Positions 15,544 through 23,145 of a stretch of DNA of 64,000 nt are shown here, in pieces; positions within the stretch are counted from its first letter, which is position 1; each line of letters opens with the position of its first letter. Made by a program: the position numbers and the translations under genes. The DNA is from Pseudomonas putida (GTDB lineage Bacteria; Pseudomonadota; Gammaproteobacteria; Pseudomonadales; Pseudomonadaceae). The stretch covers positions 186,001-250,000 of the forward strand of contig NZ_SMTE01000006.1 of assembly GCF_004357765.1 (NCBI RefSeq). The letters run 5' to 3'. Under the pieces are notes generated by a model, which saw nothing but the letters and a program-made list of their open reading frames with translations, ran no database searches and was not told the DNA's origin.

Positions 15544-18466
15544 TCTACGGCTGAGGGTGCTGCTGGACGCCGTGGACAAAGCCACTGCGCCGCTGCGCGA
15601 GATCAACCAGGGCGGAAAGGAAACCGCCAGCGCGCTCAAGCTGACAAGGGACCGTCTCAAGGAGCTCAACGCCCAGCAAAAGGACGTGAGCGCATGGCGC
15701 AAGCAACATGCACAGGCCCGCGAAACGGCCCAAGCACTCGAAGAGGCTCGGGCCAAGGTCAAGGAAATGGGCCAGGCCATGTCCACCGTGGATGCCCCGA
15801 CCAAGCAGATGACAGCCGAGTTTCAGGCCGCCATCAGGACCACCAACGCGCTCAAGCAGCAGACGGAGGCCGAACAGCTCGCGCTGCGGGGCCTGCAGCG
15901 CCGCCTTGGCGAGGCAGGGATCGACACGCGCAAGCTCAACCAGCACAACGCGGCATTGCGCAAGGAACTGGCGCAGACCAACAACACCATCGAACAGCAG
16001 GAAACGAGGCTCAAGCAACTGGCCGCCACCCAGCGCAAAGCTGCCCAGGCCAAGGAACGCCTGGAGAAGGCCCAGGGACGGGCCGGCAAGATGGCCGGCG
16101 CCGGCGCCGCGGGGGTCGCAGCAGGAATTGGCGCCGGTATGGCCGGGGCCGCGATCCTTTCGCCCCAGCTGGAAGTCGCGCACCAGGGCTCGATGATCGC
16201 GGCCCAGTCCGGCGAGTCCGCCGATCGAGCAGGCAAGTACTCGAAAATCATCCGGGATATTCGCACCGACGGCCAAGGCACAGACACAGCCGAAATCGGC
16301 GAAGCCGTGGCCGCTGCCAAGAGCACGCTCGGGGCCATGGGCAGTGTCGGCGACAAGGAATTGGACCAGGCCGCACGACGCGCCTTGGACCTCTCCCAGA
16401 TCATGGGCGTCGACGTAGCCGAGAGCCTGCAGATGGTCGGTATCCTCATGAAGAACAAGCTGGCCGGCAGCAGTGAAGAGGCATTCGACCTGATCGCCGC
16501 CGGTATGCAGAAGGTATCGACGCAGATGCGGGGCGAGATCCCCGAAATCCTGCACGAGTATTCCACCCACTTCCGCGGCATGGGGTTCACCGGCGAAGAG
16601 GCGATGAGCCTCCTGGTCAACATGGCCCAGCAGGGCAAGTTCGCCCTGGACAAGACCGGTGACGCCATCAAGGAGTTCTCCATCCGCGGCTCGGACATGT
16701 CGAAGGCCAGCACAGAGGCCTACGCCTCGATCGGCCTGAATGCCGCAAAAATGTCCACGGCCATCGCGAAGGGCGGCACCGACGCTCGCCTCGCGCTGAC
16801 CAAGACGGCCAACGCCTTGCTGCTTATCAAGGACCCGGCCCAACGCGCCAATGCAGCAATCGCCCTATTCGGTACCCCTGTCGAGGATCTTGCCGTCGAC
16901 CAGATACCCGACTTCCTCAAGGCCCTGGCCGGCGGTACCGCCAGCCTTGGAGACGTCACCGGTGCAGCCGACAAGATGGGCAAGACGTTCAGGGACAACC
17001 TGGGCGGCGATCTGGACAAGCTCACTGGAACCTGGAGCGCGCTCGTAGGCGAGCTGGTGGACGGTGAGAGCGGTCCTTTGCGGGAGCTAGTGCAGACCGT
17101 TACAGAGATTGTGGGCGCAGCCCGGACCTGGATCAGCGCCAACCCAGAGCTGGCAGCCGGAATCGCCAAAGGCGCAGCCGCCGTAGCAGTTCTGGTCGCC
17201 AGTATGGGTGCGCTCACAATGGCCATGGCCAGCGTGCTAGGCCCGTTCGCGCTCGCGCAGTACGGCATGTCACTGTTCGCCCTCAAGGGAGCCACAGTGC
17301 TCCCCGTGGTCGGGCGGTTGATCGGCATGCTCTCGGGTGGACTGCTCGGCGCCATTCGAACGGTATCGATCGCGCTTTGGGGGCTGGCTGCAAACCCCGT
17401 GGTGCTGGCGATCGCCGCGGCCGTGGCAGTGATTGCCGGTGCGGCCTATCTGATCTACCAGAACTGGGACCAGGTGAAGGCCTATTTCGCCAGCGCCTGG
17501 GCGGAGATCAAATCCGGGTTCAGCGGTGGCATCGCCGGAATCCTCACCGTGTTGGCCAACTTCAGCCCGATCGGCTTGGTCTATCAGGCATTTTCTGCCG
17601 TCCTGAACTACCTGGGCGTAGAGATGCCGTCTCGCTTTACCGAGTTCGGTGGAATGATTATCAACGGCCTAATCGGTGGCCTTACTGCCGGCCTTGGCCT
17701 GGTCAAGGACACCATCACCAGCCTGGGTGAATCGACCATTGGATGGTTCAAGGAGAAGCTAGGCATTCACAGTCCGTCGCGGGTGTTCGCCGAGCTGGGC
17801 GGCTTCACCACCGAGGGCCTGGCCATGGGCGTTGATGCCGGCGCTAAGGCCCCGCTCGAGGCGGTTGCTCGCATGGGCCAGGACCTCACCAAGGCCGGGC
17901 AATTCGACCTGGCGGCGAAAGCACCCGAAATCGCACTTGGGAAAACCCTCGCGACGAGCGCCAGAAGCACGGGTGCGCACCCGGGTCAGCCCGAGCAATT
18001 CGACCTAGCTGCGAAAGCGCCTGAAATCGAGGCGGGGAAGGCCCTCGCGACAAGTGCCCGCAGCACCGGTGCGCAACTGGGCAAGATTGAGCTTGCACCC
18101 CAGGCCGTACCGAGTCCGGTCATCAACGCAGCTGCCAAGGTTGCTCCAGTCGAGGTTATGAGCTTGAGCAAGCAGTTGGCCCTGGCCAATGTGGCTCAGC
18201 CTGAAATCAAGGAGGTAGCCCCACAGCTCAACACCGGCAAGGCCCTTATCACCGATGCAGCCCCAGGCATCAGCCTCGACAACCGCCCGCCTGTGGCAAC
18301 CGCGGCCCCGGCCGTGAGCGACAGTCACGACGTAATCAATATCAACATTCATCCCGCCCAGGGAACGGACCCTCAAGCAATTGCCCGTGCCGTCAGCGTC
18401 GAGCTGGACCGCCGCGATCGCGAGAAGTCCGCTCGTAACCGCAGCCGCCTTTCTGACCAGGAGTAA
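15533..18466 (+). CDS. T: Tail tape measure protein T
   Basis: T sets tail length and is ejected ahead of the DNA. The ATG at 15533 follows TAAGGAG by eight bases and gives 977 residues. The N-terminal 190 residues are helical and coiled-coil-rich (repeated Q, K, E, A). A TP901-type core spans about 190-520, and hydrophobic segments near 560-590 and 615-650 (VVLAIAAAVAVIAGAAYLIY) are typical of tape measures. A KEKLGIHSPSRVFAELGGF motif follows at about 742-762. The C-terminal part holds two 32-residue tandem repeats and may be the region that varies with tail length. Confidence 0.95.
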   Translation: MANDLRLRVLLDAVDKATAPLREINQGGKETASALKLTRDRLKELNAQQKDVSAWRKQHAQARETAQALEEARAKVKEMGQAMSTVDAPTKQMTAEFQAAIRTTNALKQQTEAEQLALRGLQRRLGEAGIDTRKLNQHNAALRKELAQTNNTIEQQETRLKQLAATQRKAAQAKERLEKAQGRAGKMAGAGAAGVAAGIGAGMAGAAILSPQLEVAHQGSMIAAQSGESADRAGKYSKIIRDIRTDGQGTDTAEIGEAVAAAKSTLGAMGSVGDKELDQAARRALDLSQIMGVDVAESLQMVGILMKNKLAGSSEEAFDLIAAGMQKVSTQMRGEIPEILHEYSTHFRGMGFTGEEAMSLLVNMAQQGKFALDKTGDAIKEFSIRGSDMSKASTEAYASIGLNAAKMSTAIAKGGTDARLALTKTANALLLIKDPAQRANAAIALFGTPVEDLAVDQIPDFLKALAGGTASLGDVTGAADKMGKTFRDNLGGDLDKLTGTWSALVGELVDGESGPLRELVQTVTEIVGAARTWISANPELAAGIAKGAAAVAVLVASMGALTMAMASVLGPFALAQYGMSLFALKGATVLPVVGRLIGMLSGGLLGAIRTVSIALWGLAANPVVLAIAAAVAVIAGAAYLIYQNWDQVKAYFASAWAEIKSGFSGGIAGILTVLANFSPIGLVYQAFSAVLNYLGVEMPSRFTEFGGMIINGLIGGLTAGLGLVKDTITSLGESTIGWFKEKLGIHSPSRVFAELGGFTTEGLAMGVDAGAKAPLEAVARMGQDLTKAGQFDLAAKAPEIALGKTLATSARSTGAHPGQPEQFDLAAKAPEIEAGKALATSARSTGAQLGKIELAPQAVPSPVINAAAKVAPVEVMSLSKQLALANVAQPEIKEVAPQLNTGKALITDAAPGISLDNRPPVATAAPAVSDSHDVININIHPAQGTDPQAIARAVSVELDRRDREKSARNRSRLSDQE
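17899..18090 (+). repeat. Two tandem 96-bp repeats inside the tape measure gene
   Basis: The 32-residue unit starting QFDLAAKAPEI and ending ATSARSTGA plus linker occurs twice in direct succession (DNA period 96 bp, from 17900 and 17996). The copies differ mostly at silent or conservative sites, so the duplication is old enough to have diverged but kept in frame. Confidence 0.85.
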
Positions 18467-18472
18467 CCCGCC

Positions 18473-18913
18473 ATGATGCTCGCCCTGGGCATGTTCGTTT
18501 TCAGCATGCACACCCTTGCGTACCAGGAACTGCAGCGCCAGACCGATTGGCGACACGCCAGCAGTAACCGAGTCGGCGCGCCACCGGCTCGGCAATTCGT
18601 AGGCCGAGGCGACGACAAGATCACCCTGCCCGGCGTCATCCTCCCTGAACTGGCCGGCGACCCGATCAGCCTGGACGAGATCCGGAGCATGGCCAACACC
18701 GGCCGTGCTTGGCCCTTGGTGGACGGTACCGGACGCATGCGCGGGCTGTATGTCATCGAGAGCCTGAGCGAAACGCAGACGGTGTTTTTCCCAGACGGCG
18801 CGCCCCGTCGCATCGAGTTCAACCTCGCCCTGGCCAGGATTGACGCTGGCCGCATCGACCTGCTGGGCAGCGTGGCGAGCCGCACATCGAGCCTGCTGAG
18901 GGCCGTGCTGTGA
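18473..18913 (+). CDS. U: Tail protein U (phage P2 GpU)
   Basis: GpU is a tail protein needed for tail completion. The 146 residues start MMLALGMFVFSMHTLAYQELQRQTDWRHASS, matching the P2 GpU start (MMLALGMFVF), and contain FFPDGAPRRIEFNLALARID near the C terminus. It lies between T and D, with a 4-bp GTGA overlap with D. Confidence 0.95.
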   Translation: MMLALGMFVFSMHTLAYQELQRQTDWRHASSNRVGAPPARQFVGRGDDKITLPGVILPELAGDPISLDEIRSMANTGRAWPLVDGTGRMRGLYVIESLSETQTVFFPDGAPRRIEFNLALARIDAGRIDLLGSVASRTSSLLRAVL

Positions 18914-20178
18914 CCGACGATGAACTCCGGGTTGTCGCGTACATGCAAGACGTCCAGGACGAGTTGCGGCGCGACAGCAGCAACTCGATGCCGGCATACC
19001 GCCTCACCGTCAACGGCAAGGACATGGCCCAGGCCATCAGCCCGAGGCTCACCAGCCTGCAGCTCACCGACAACCGCGGCCTGGAGGCCGATCAGTTGAG
19101 CCTGAGCCTCACCGATGACGACGGGCTGCTGGAGATCCCGCCGCGGGGAGCTGTGGTCAAGCTTTGGCTGGGATGGAGCGACACCGGTCTGGTTTACAAG
19201 GGCTCGTACACCGTCGACGAAACAGAGCACAGTGGGTCACCAGACATGCTCAATATCCGCGCTCGATCGGCAGATTTGCGCAACGGGTTGAAGACCAAGC
19301 GCGAGCGCAGCTGGAGCAGCACCACCCTTGGCCAGGTTTTGGGTGATATAGCGAGTGCCAACGACCTCAAGACGAGTATCGCAGCGGCGGTGGCTGAGCG
19401 CGTGGTGGCGCACCTGGACCAGGCCAATGAGTCGGACGCCAACATCCTCACGCGCCTGGGCGAGCTGCACGACGCCGTCATCACGGTGAAGGCCGGCTGT
19501 CTGGTGTGCCTCGCGGCAGGCGGCGGCAAGACGGCCGGAGGCACCGCCCTACCCCACATCACCCTGACCAGGAGCGACGGCGACGGCCACCGCTTCCTAC
19601 AGGCCGATCGCGACAGTTACGACGGGGTGAAGGCCTACTACTACGACGTGGGCAGCACCAAGAAACAGGAGGCGATTGCCGGCGGCGGCGACAAGGTCAA
19701 GGATCTGCGCCACACCTACAGCGATCGGGACTCAGCACTGCGAGCCGCCCGATCGGAGCTGAATCGCTTACAGCGAGGTAGCGCCACGTTGAGCTACAAC
19801 CTGGCCAAGGGCCGGGCAGACCTCATTCCCGAGCTGACCTACAGCCTGCGCGGGGTCAAGACGGAGATCGATGCCATTGTCTGGTACGGCGGGAACGTCC
19901 AGCACAGCCTTACAGCCGACGGGGGCTTCACCACCAGCCTTGAGCTGGAAAGCAAACTGCCCGAGGACACCGTCGATACGCTCTACGAGGAACCGAAGGC
20001 AGGCGCCTATACAGGCGTGGTGGCGTTCTACAGGGACAAAGCGACCGGGAAGGAAACCTCGGTTGTGGCTGGCGACTCGACAACCCCCAAACGGATCAAG
20101 CGGGTATACGACACCAAGGAAGCAGCCCAGAAGGCGGCCGATCGGGAGTGGAAGAAGCTGCAGGCAGCCAAGACATAG
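18910..20178 (+). CDS. D: Tail protein / late control protein D
   Basis: GpD is a baseplate hub protein with a gp27-like fold (late control gene D family). It starts at GTG 18910, overlapping the U stop, and has 422 residues (P2 D 387). The family features are PAYRLTVNGKDMAQAISPRLTSLQLTDNRG at about 21-50, YKGSYTVDETEHSG and RARSADLRNGLKTKRERSW. A C-terminal extension (about 365-422) is lysine- and alanine-rich. It is the last gene of the late cluster. Confidence 0.95.
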   Translation: MTDDELRVVAYMQDVQDELRRDSSNSMPAYRLTVNGKDMAQAISPRLTSLQLTDNRGLEADQLSLSLTDDDGLLEIPPRGAVVKLWLGWSDTGLVYKGSYTVDETEHSGSPDMLNIRARSADLRNGLKTKRERSWSSTTLGQVLGDIASANDLKTSIAAAVAERVVAHLDQANESDANILTRLGELHDAVITVKAGCLVCLAAGGGKTAGGTALPHITLTRSDGDGHRFLQADRDSYDGVKAYYYDVGSTKKQEAIAGGGDKVKDLRHTYSDRDSALRAARSELNRLQRGSATLSYNLAKGRADLIPELTYSLRGVKTEIDAIVWYGGNVQHSLTADGGFTTSLELESKLPEDTVDTLYEEPKAGAYTGVVAFYRDKATGKETSVVAGDSTTPKRIKRVYDTKEAAQKAADREWKKLQAAKT

Positions 20179-20182
20179 TGAC

Positions 20183-20206
20183 AGCCCCGGTTCGCTGACC
20201 GGGGCT
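20183..20206 (+). terminator. Hairpin after gene D
   Basis: AGCCCCGGT and ACCGGGGCT form a perfect 9-bp stem with a 6-nt loop, 5 bp after the D stop. The following sequence (CATTGTG) is not a T-run, so termination may be partial. The next genes are on the opposite strand, so an end to late transcription is expected here. Confidence 0.6.
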
Positions 20207-20215
20207 CATTGTGCT

Positions 20216-20347
20216 CTATGGGTGGTCCTGCACTTCGAAGGCTTCAAGAATCATCGTGATCTGCCGGCGCTGATCGTCATTCCGACGACAGAACAGCCAC
20301 ACAACACGAACCAGGTCCTTCAAACTTGGGCACTTGCGATCCAGCAT
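20216..20347 (-). CDS. Small unknown protein, 43 residues
   Basis: The minus strand encodes MLDRKCPSLKDLVRVVWLFC followed by a charged RRNDDQRRQITMILEAFEVQ tail. The ATG at 20347 is preceded by GGAGTTTCT, a good ribosome site. The product has no recognisable domain; one hydrophobic stretch is too short for a secure membrane segment. It lies between D and an exported-protein gene, all on the prophage. It could be a lysogenic conversion or superinfection gene, but nothing in the sequence shows a function. Confidence 0.5.
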   Translation of the reverse strand: MLDRKCPSLKDLVRVVWLFCRRNDDQRRQITMILEAFEVQDHP

Positions 20348-20461
20348 AGAAACTCCATTTCAAGCGCTCGGCGCCACCATGGCACCGTACTTAACGCTCG
20401 GGAGTCACCTATTTTCTGCATACCAGCGCGTGCCACCATCCCACTTGATGTCAAAGTGACA

Positions 20462-20932
20462 TTATTTTTCTGTAACAAACTTCTTGACGAAGTCAGCGCG
20501 TGACTGCTTGTTGTCGTTCGGCTGAATGAAGCTCTCACGCCAGCTGGACGGGTTCGCCGCCAGGTCGGACAGACTGATGCTGTAATACTGCTCTACCTGC
20601 GCTCTCGTCACATCCAGAGTCTGAGCCTTGCCATCACGCGGGATGGTAACCGTGAGCCGCTCAAGATCGGGGACTTCCCGAAGAATCCGAACCGACTCGA
20701 CGGCAAAAATCTTGTTCGCTTTATCCCCTGACTCGTAGTAGTCGGGCGAACGGGCTGGGACCTTCAATACAACTGTTCCAGCTTTTCCCGACTCGCTCAC
20801 CGAATCGATCGTAGACGACGACAGCACCCGCTCGACCTTATCGCTGAACTCACTGGCGTAAGCACTCCCTATCGACAGCGCAACCAGCAGCGCACCAGCG
20901 CCGCGCACCACAGCACGTCCGAAGCCATTCAT
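20462..20932 (-). CDS. Exported protein of unknown function (probable prophage moron)
   Basis: The 156-residue product begins MNGFGRAVVRGAGALLVALS and carries a clear signal peptide with an AYA cleavage site at about residue 26. The mature part has an even mix of charged residues, a YYESGDKANKIFAVESVRI segment and no recognisable enzyme motif; there are no cysteines, so it should be soluble in the periplasm. It is transcribed against the late genes and in the same direction as the repressor, as expected for a gene expressed in the lysogen. Confidence 0.75.
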   Translation of the reverse strand: MNGFGRAVVRGAGALLVALSIGSAYASEFSDKVERVLSSSTIDSVSESGKAGTVVLKVPARSPDYYESGDKANKIFAVESVRILREVPDLERLTVTIPRDGKAQTLDVTRAQVEQYYSISLSDLAANPSSWRESFIQPNDNKQSRADFVKKFVTEK

Positions 20933-21012
20933 TCCTTGGGTTCCATACCGTCGCAGCCGCCGGACTGCGATTGCTTGAGAAGCTGGGGCCGGCGCCCGCC
21001 GATCCTGGTCAG

Positions 21013-21348
21013 CTACTTGCTGAAAGTCGCCAGCGCCTCGCTGACGGAATTGATAGTGCCCTGGGCCTCGTGGGACATGCGGCGATAGCGCTCGACCAAC
21101 TGGGCCTCACCGGTAGAGAGACTGTCCGCCGCCTGGGGTGACGGAACGCCAGTCAACACGAAAAGAACATCCACGCCGGCGCCAACCGCGAGGTTCAGCA
21201 GCAGCGCTCCAGCCTCTCGGGTTCCAGCCTCATAGCTGGCAAGGGTCCGTTTGGAGACGCCTACAAGCGCTGCCATTTGGTCCTGGGTTAGATCAAGCCG
21301 CTTGCGTTCGGCTTGGAGGCGCGCACCTATTTCTTCAAGAAGATGCAC
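21013..21348 (-). CDS. CI-like repressor, XRE family HTH
   Basis: This is the likely lysogeny repressor. I start it at GTG 21348 (preceded by AAAGGAACGTTT), giving 111 residues. An XRE-type helix-turn-helix lies at 19-45 (LTQDQMAALVGVSKRTLASYEAGTR). The C-terminal half (about 70-110) is short and helical and lacks the Ser-Lys LexA-type peptidase, so RecA-driven self-cleavage is not expected. It is divergent from the early operon, with a shared 83-bp promoter region. Confidence 0.88.
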   Translation of the reverse strand: MHLLEEIGARLQAERKRLDLTQDQMAALVGVSKRTLASYEAGTREAGALLLNLAVGAGVDVLFVLTGVPSPQAADSLSTGEAQLVERYRRMSHEAQGTINSVSEALATFSK

Positions 21349-21431
21349 AAACGTTCCTTTTCTATATTTACAAATGAACAAATGTGCATCATCCTTCGCG
21401 TACCACTACACGAAATTGCACGATTGCCACT
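21349..21431. promoter_or_regulatory. Lysis-lysogeny switch: repressor/early operon intergenic region
   Basis: This AT-rich gap separates the divergent repressor and Cro/Cox-like genes. It contains a direct repeat ACAAATG-A-ACAAATG (21370-21384) and the complementary pair GATGCACA (21342-21349, extending into the repressor start) and TGTGCATC (21383-21390). These are good candidates for repressor and Cox operators. A TATATTTA run at 21363-21370 may belong to the leftward -10 element. Confidence 0.6.
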
Positions 21432-21644
21432 ATGCACGCCACCCATATAACCGAGCAAGCCTGCCAGGACGCCCGTCTCCGATTGGAGAAACAGGGTATC
21501 TCGGTCAAAGAGTTCGCCCTCAAGCATGGGCTGCACCCAAGCACTGTCTATGCCGTGCTCTTAGGGCAGAAGAAATGCCTCCGTGGTGAAGCTCACCGCG
21601 CCGCCGTCCTGCTGGGCATAAAGCCCGGCGCGAAGAAAAAGTAG
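21432..21644 (+). CDS. Small HTH regulator (Cro/Cox-like, BcepMu gp16 type)
   Basis: This is the first gene of the early operon and the expected counterpart of P2 Cox. The 70-residue product has a helix-turn-helix at about 22-45 (ISVKEFALKHGLHPSTVYAVL) and ends with a basic GIKPGAKKK. The sequence resembles the BcepMu gp16 family of phage-associated DNA-binding proteins. The ATG at 21432 is chosen because the family starts close to the helix; GTG 21384 is an alternative. Confidence 0.82.
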   Translation: MHATHITEQACQDARLRLEKQGISVKEFALKHGLHPSTVYAVLLGQKKCLRGEAHRAAVLLGIKPGAKKK

Positions 21645-21673
21645 CCGCCCTGGCCCAAGGAAGAAACCAGAAC

Positions 21674-22156
21674 ATGAAGACCCCCGTTCTAGAAACCCTG
21701 CGCCAGGTCGTGAGCGCCGTTGTATGCGCTTACCCAGGCGGTCGTGAGTGCGCATCAACGCGCCTCGGCATCGGCCTCAAACAGTTCGACAACCGTGTCT
21801 ACGAGAACGCCGGCAGCCGCCCACTAAGCTATGAGCAGATCCAGCTGCTCGAGCAAGACATCAACACCACCCACCTGCCCGAGTTCATTGCCCGGCTGTA
21901 CGGCGGCATGTTCGTGCCGCTGACCAAGACCGAGGACCTGGACAACGTCGAGCTGTACCAGCGTTCGTTGAAGAGCGACGCGAAGCTGGGACTCATCGAC
22001 CAGTTGATCCATACCGCGATCCAGGACGGCGAAATCGACTCGTCCGAGGCGATGAGAATCATCCAGGCGCTCACCTGCTACATGGCGGCGCGTACTGCCG
22101 AAGTGGCAGCCACCATTCAGCTGTACAGCCCCTCAAACGCAAGGGGGCAGCAGTGA
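21674..22156 (+). CDS. YmfL/CII-like phage regulatory protein
   Basis: The 160 residues resemble the YmfL/phage CII regulatory family: an N-terminal TLRQVVSAVVCAYPGGRECASTRLG and NRVYENAGSRPLSYEQIQLLEQ. These are DNA-binding proteins found second in the early operon of many P2-like phages of Pseudomonas. The C-terminal 60 residues are helical. The stop overlaps the Ogr start. A role in setting early transcription is inferred. Confidence 0.78.
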   Translation: MKTPVLETLRQVVSAVVCAYPGGRECASTRLGIGLKQFDNRVYENAGSRPLSYEQIQLLEQDINTTHLPEFIARLYGGMFVPLTKTEDLDNVELYQRSLKSDAKLGLIDQLIHTAIQDGEIDSSEAMRIIQALTCYMAARTAEVAATIQLYSPSNARGQQ

Positions 22157-22455
22157 GCAGCGCCTACAAACTCGTTTGCCCCCACTGCAACGGAAAGATG
22201 CGCATCCGCACCAGTGAAGGCACCCACATTTTTCTGCGGATTGCCTACCTGCAATGCGTGAACGAGGCCTGCGGCTGGTCCGTCCGGGCTCAGTTCGAAA
22301 TGACCCATGAAATGAGCCCGAGCGGTATGCCGAACCCTACTGTGCGGCTGCCCGTCGCGCCCGTAGCCCTTCGGCGCCAAGCCATGAAGTCCGCCGCTGC
22401 TGATGACCAACCCGACCTGCTGGACCAACTGGACATGGAGCAAGCCACCGCATGA
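22153..22455 (+). CDS. ogr: Ogr/Delta-like zinc-finger activator of late genes
   Basis: This protein is expected to activate the late promoters. It starts at GTG 22153. The 100 residues carry Cys9-x2-Cys12 and Cys35-x4-Cys40, the Ogr/Delta metal-binding pattern, with KMRIRTSEGT and CVNEACGW close to P2 Ogr sequence. About 25 extra C-terminal residues (SAAADDQPDLLDQL) are acidic. In P2 ogr follows gene D; here it is third in the early operon, so late activation is tied directly to early transcription. Confidence 0.9.
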   Translation: MSSAYKLVCPHCNGKMRIRTSEGTHIFLRIAYLQCVNEACGWSVRAQFEMTHEMSPSGMPNPTVRLPVAPVALRRQAMKSAAADDQPDLLDQLDMEQATA

Positions 22456-22826
22456 ATGCAATCGCCCTGACCACCAACCCAGAAACCGATTACCGCGCCG
22501 CCATGCAGCAAGCCGCCGTGGCCTTCTTGTTCCGACGCGAAGGTCTGCACTTGGCCGGCGACCACCAGGTGCTCGACAACTGCCGCGCCTTCCTGGCCAT
22601 GTCGCTGGAAGTGCCCGACCACCTGGTGCAGCGCATCGCTGAGCTGGCTGTCGCTGAGTTCGAGAGTAAGACCACCAAGCGCCTGCAGCTTGTAGGGGTG
22701 TGCGTTACCAGCGGCATTTACCGCCCTCGGCTGGTACTGCTGGATACCGTCACCCAGCACCGATACCCAGTGCCAGCGCGCTACCTACCGCGCCGCATGC
22801 TGCAACACCGCGACACCTCGAAGTAA
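22452..22826 (+). CDS. Unknown phage protein, 124 residues
   Basis: The ATG overlaps the ogr stop (ATGA), so the gene belongs to the early operon. The product (MNAIALTTNPETDYRAAMQQ...) has a helical N-terminal half and a beta-rich C-terminal half (LQLVGVCVTSGIYRPRLVLL) ending in basic residues. I recognise no domain. Proteins of this size at this place in P2-like phages are usually annotated as hypothetical. Confidence 0.75.
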   Translation: MNAIALTTNPETDYRAAMQQAAVAFLFRREGLHLAGDHQVLDNCRAFLAMSLEVPDHLVQRIAELAVAEFESKTTKRLQLVGVCVTSGIYRPRLVLLDTVTQHRYPVPARYLPRRMLQHRDTSK

Positions 22827-22899
22827 CCCAGAACCAACCCCTTTCCCGATGCCCCGTACCGCGTGGGTAAGGGGAAACTGCATTCAACTGGTGGCAGAT

Positions 22900-23145
22900 A
22901 TGAGCAAGATCAACCTTCAAATTGAGCTGGATGAGCAGCAGGCAGCGCACTACCTGCAATGGCTCAACAGCCAATTCAACCTCACCATGGCGGACGTTTG
23001 GTATTCCGACCGGTATCGCAACGTACCGGCGGGTGAGCGCGCTCCCAAGGTGCTTGCCGATGTTCCCCACCTGCAAGGCATTTGCCGTACGCGGAAAGCG
23101 CTGGAGCAGAAGCTCGGCCCGGCCAAGTCGGAGCGTGCGCTGTGA
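22900..23145 (+). CDS. Unknown phage protein, 81 residues
   Basis: The frame is open from 22849, but the ATG at 22900 gives a more protein-like start (MSKINLQIELDEQQAAHYLQ). The product has two predicted helices and a YSDRYRNVPAGERAPKVLADVPHL segment. The primase gene starts in its stop codon (GTGA overlap), which suggests coupling to replication. No family was recognised; the start is uncertain because the ribosome site is weak. Confidence 0.65.
   Translation: MSKINLQIELDEQQAAHYLQWLNSQFNLTMADVWYSDRYRNVPAGERAPKVLADVPHLQGICRTRKALEQKLGPAKSERAL

Noticed and set aside
15545-16843. 432-codon minus-strand ORF inside the tape measure gene
   Set aside because: Antisense shadow; the tape measure frame carries all recognisable features and there is no promoter or ribosome site for this ORF.
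18027-18045. Sequence resembling the P2 cos core (CGAGGCGGGGAAGGCC)
   Set aside because: It lies inside the tape measure repeat, and the similarity comes from Glu-Ala-Gly-Lys codons. The real cos should be near the portal end, outside the window.
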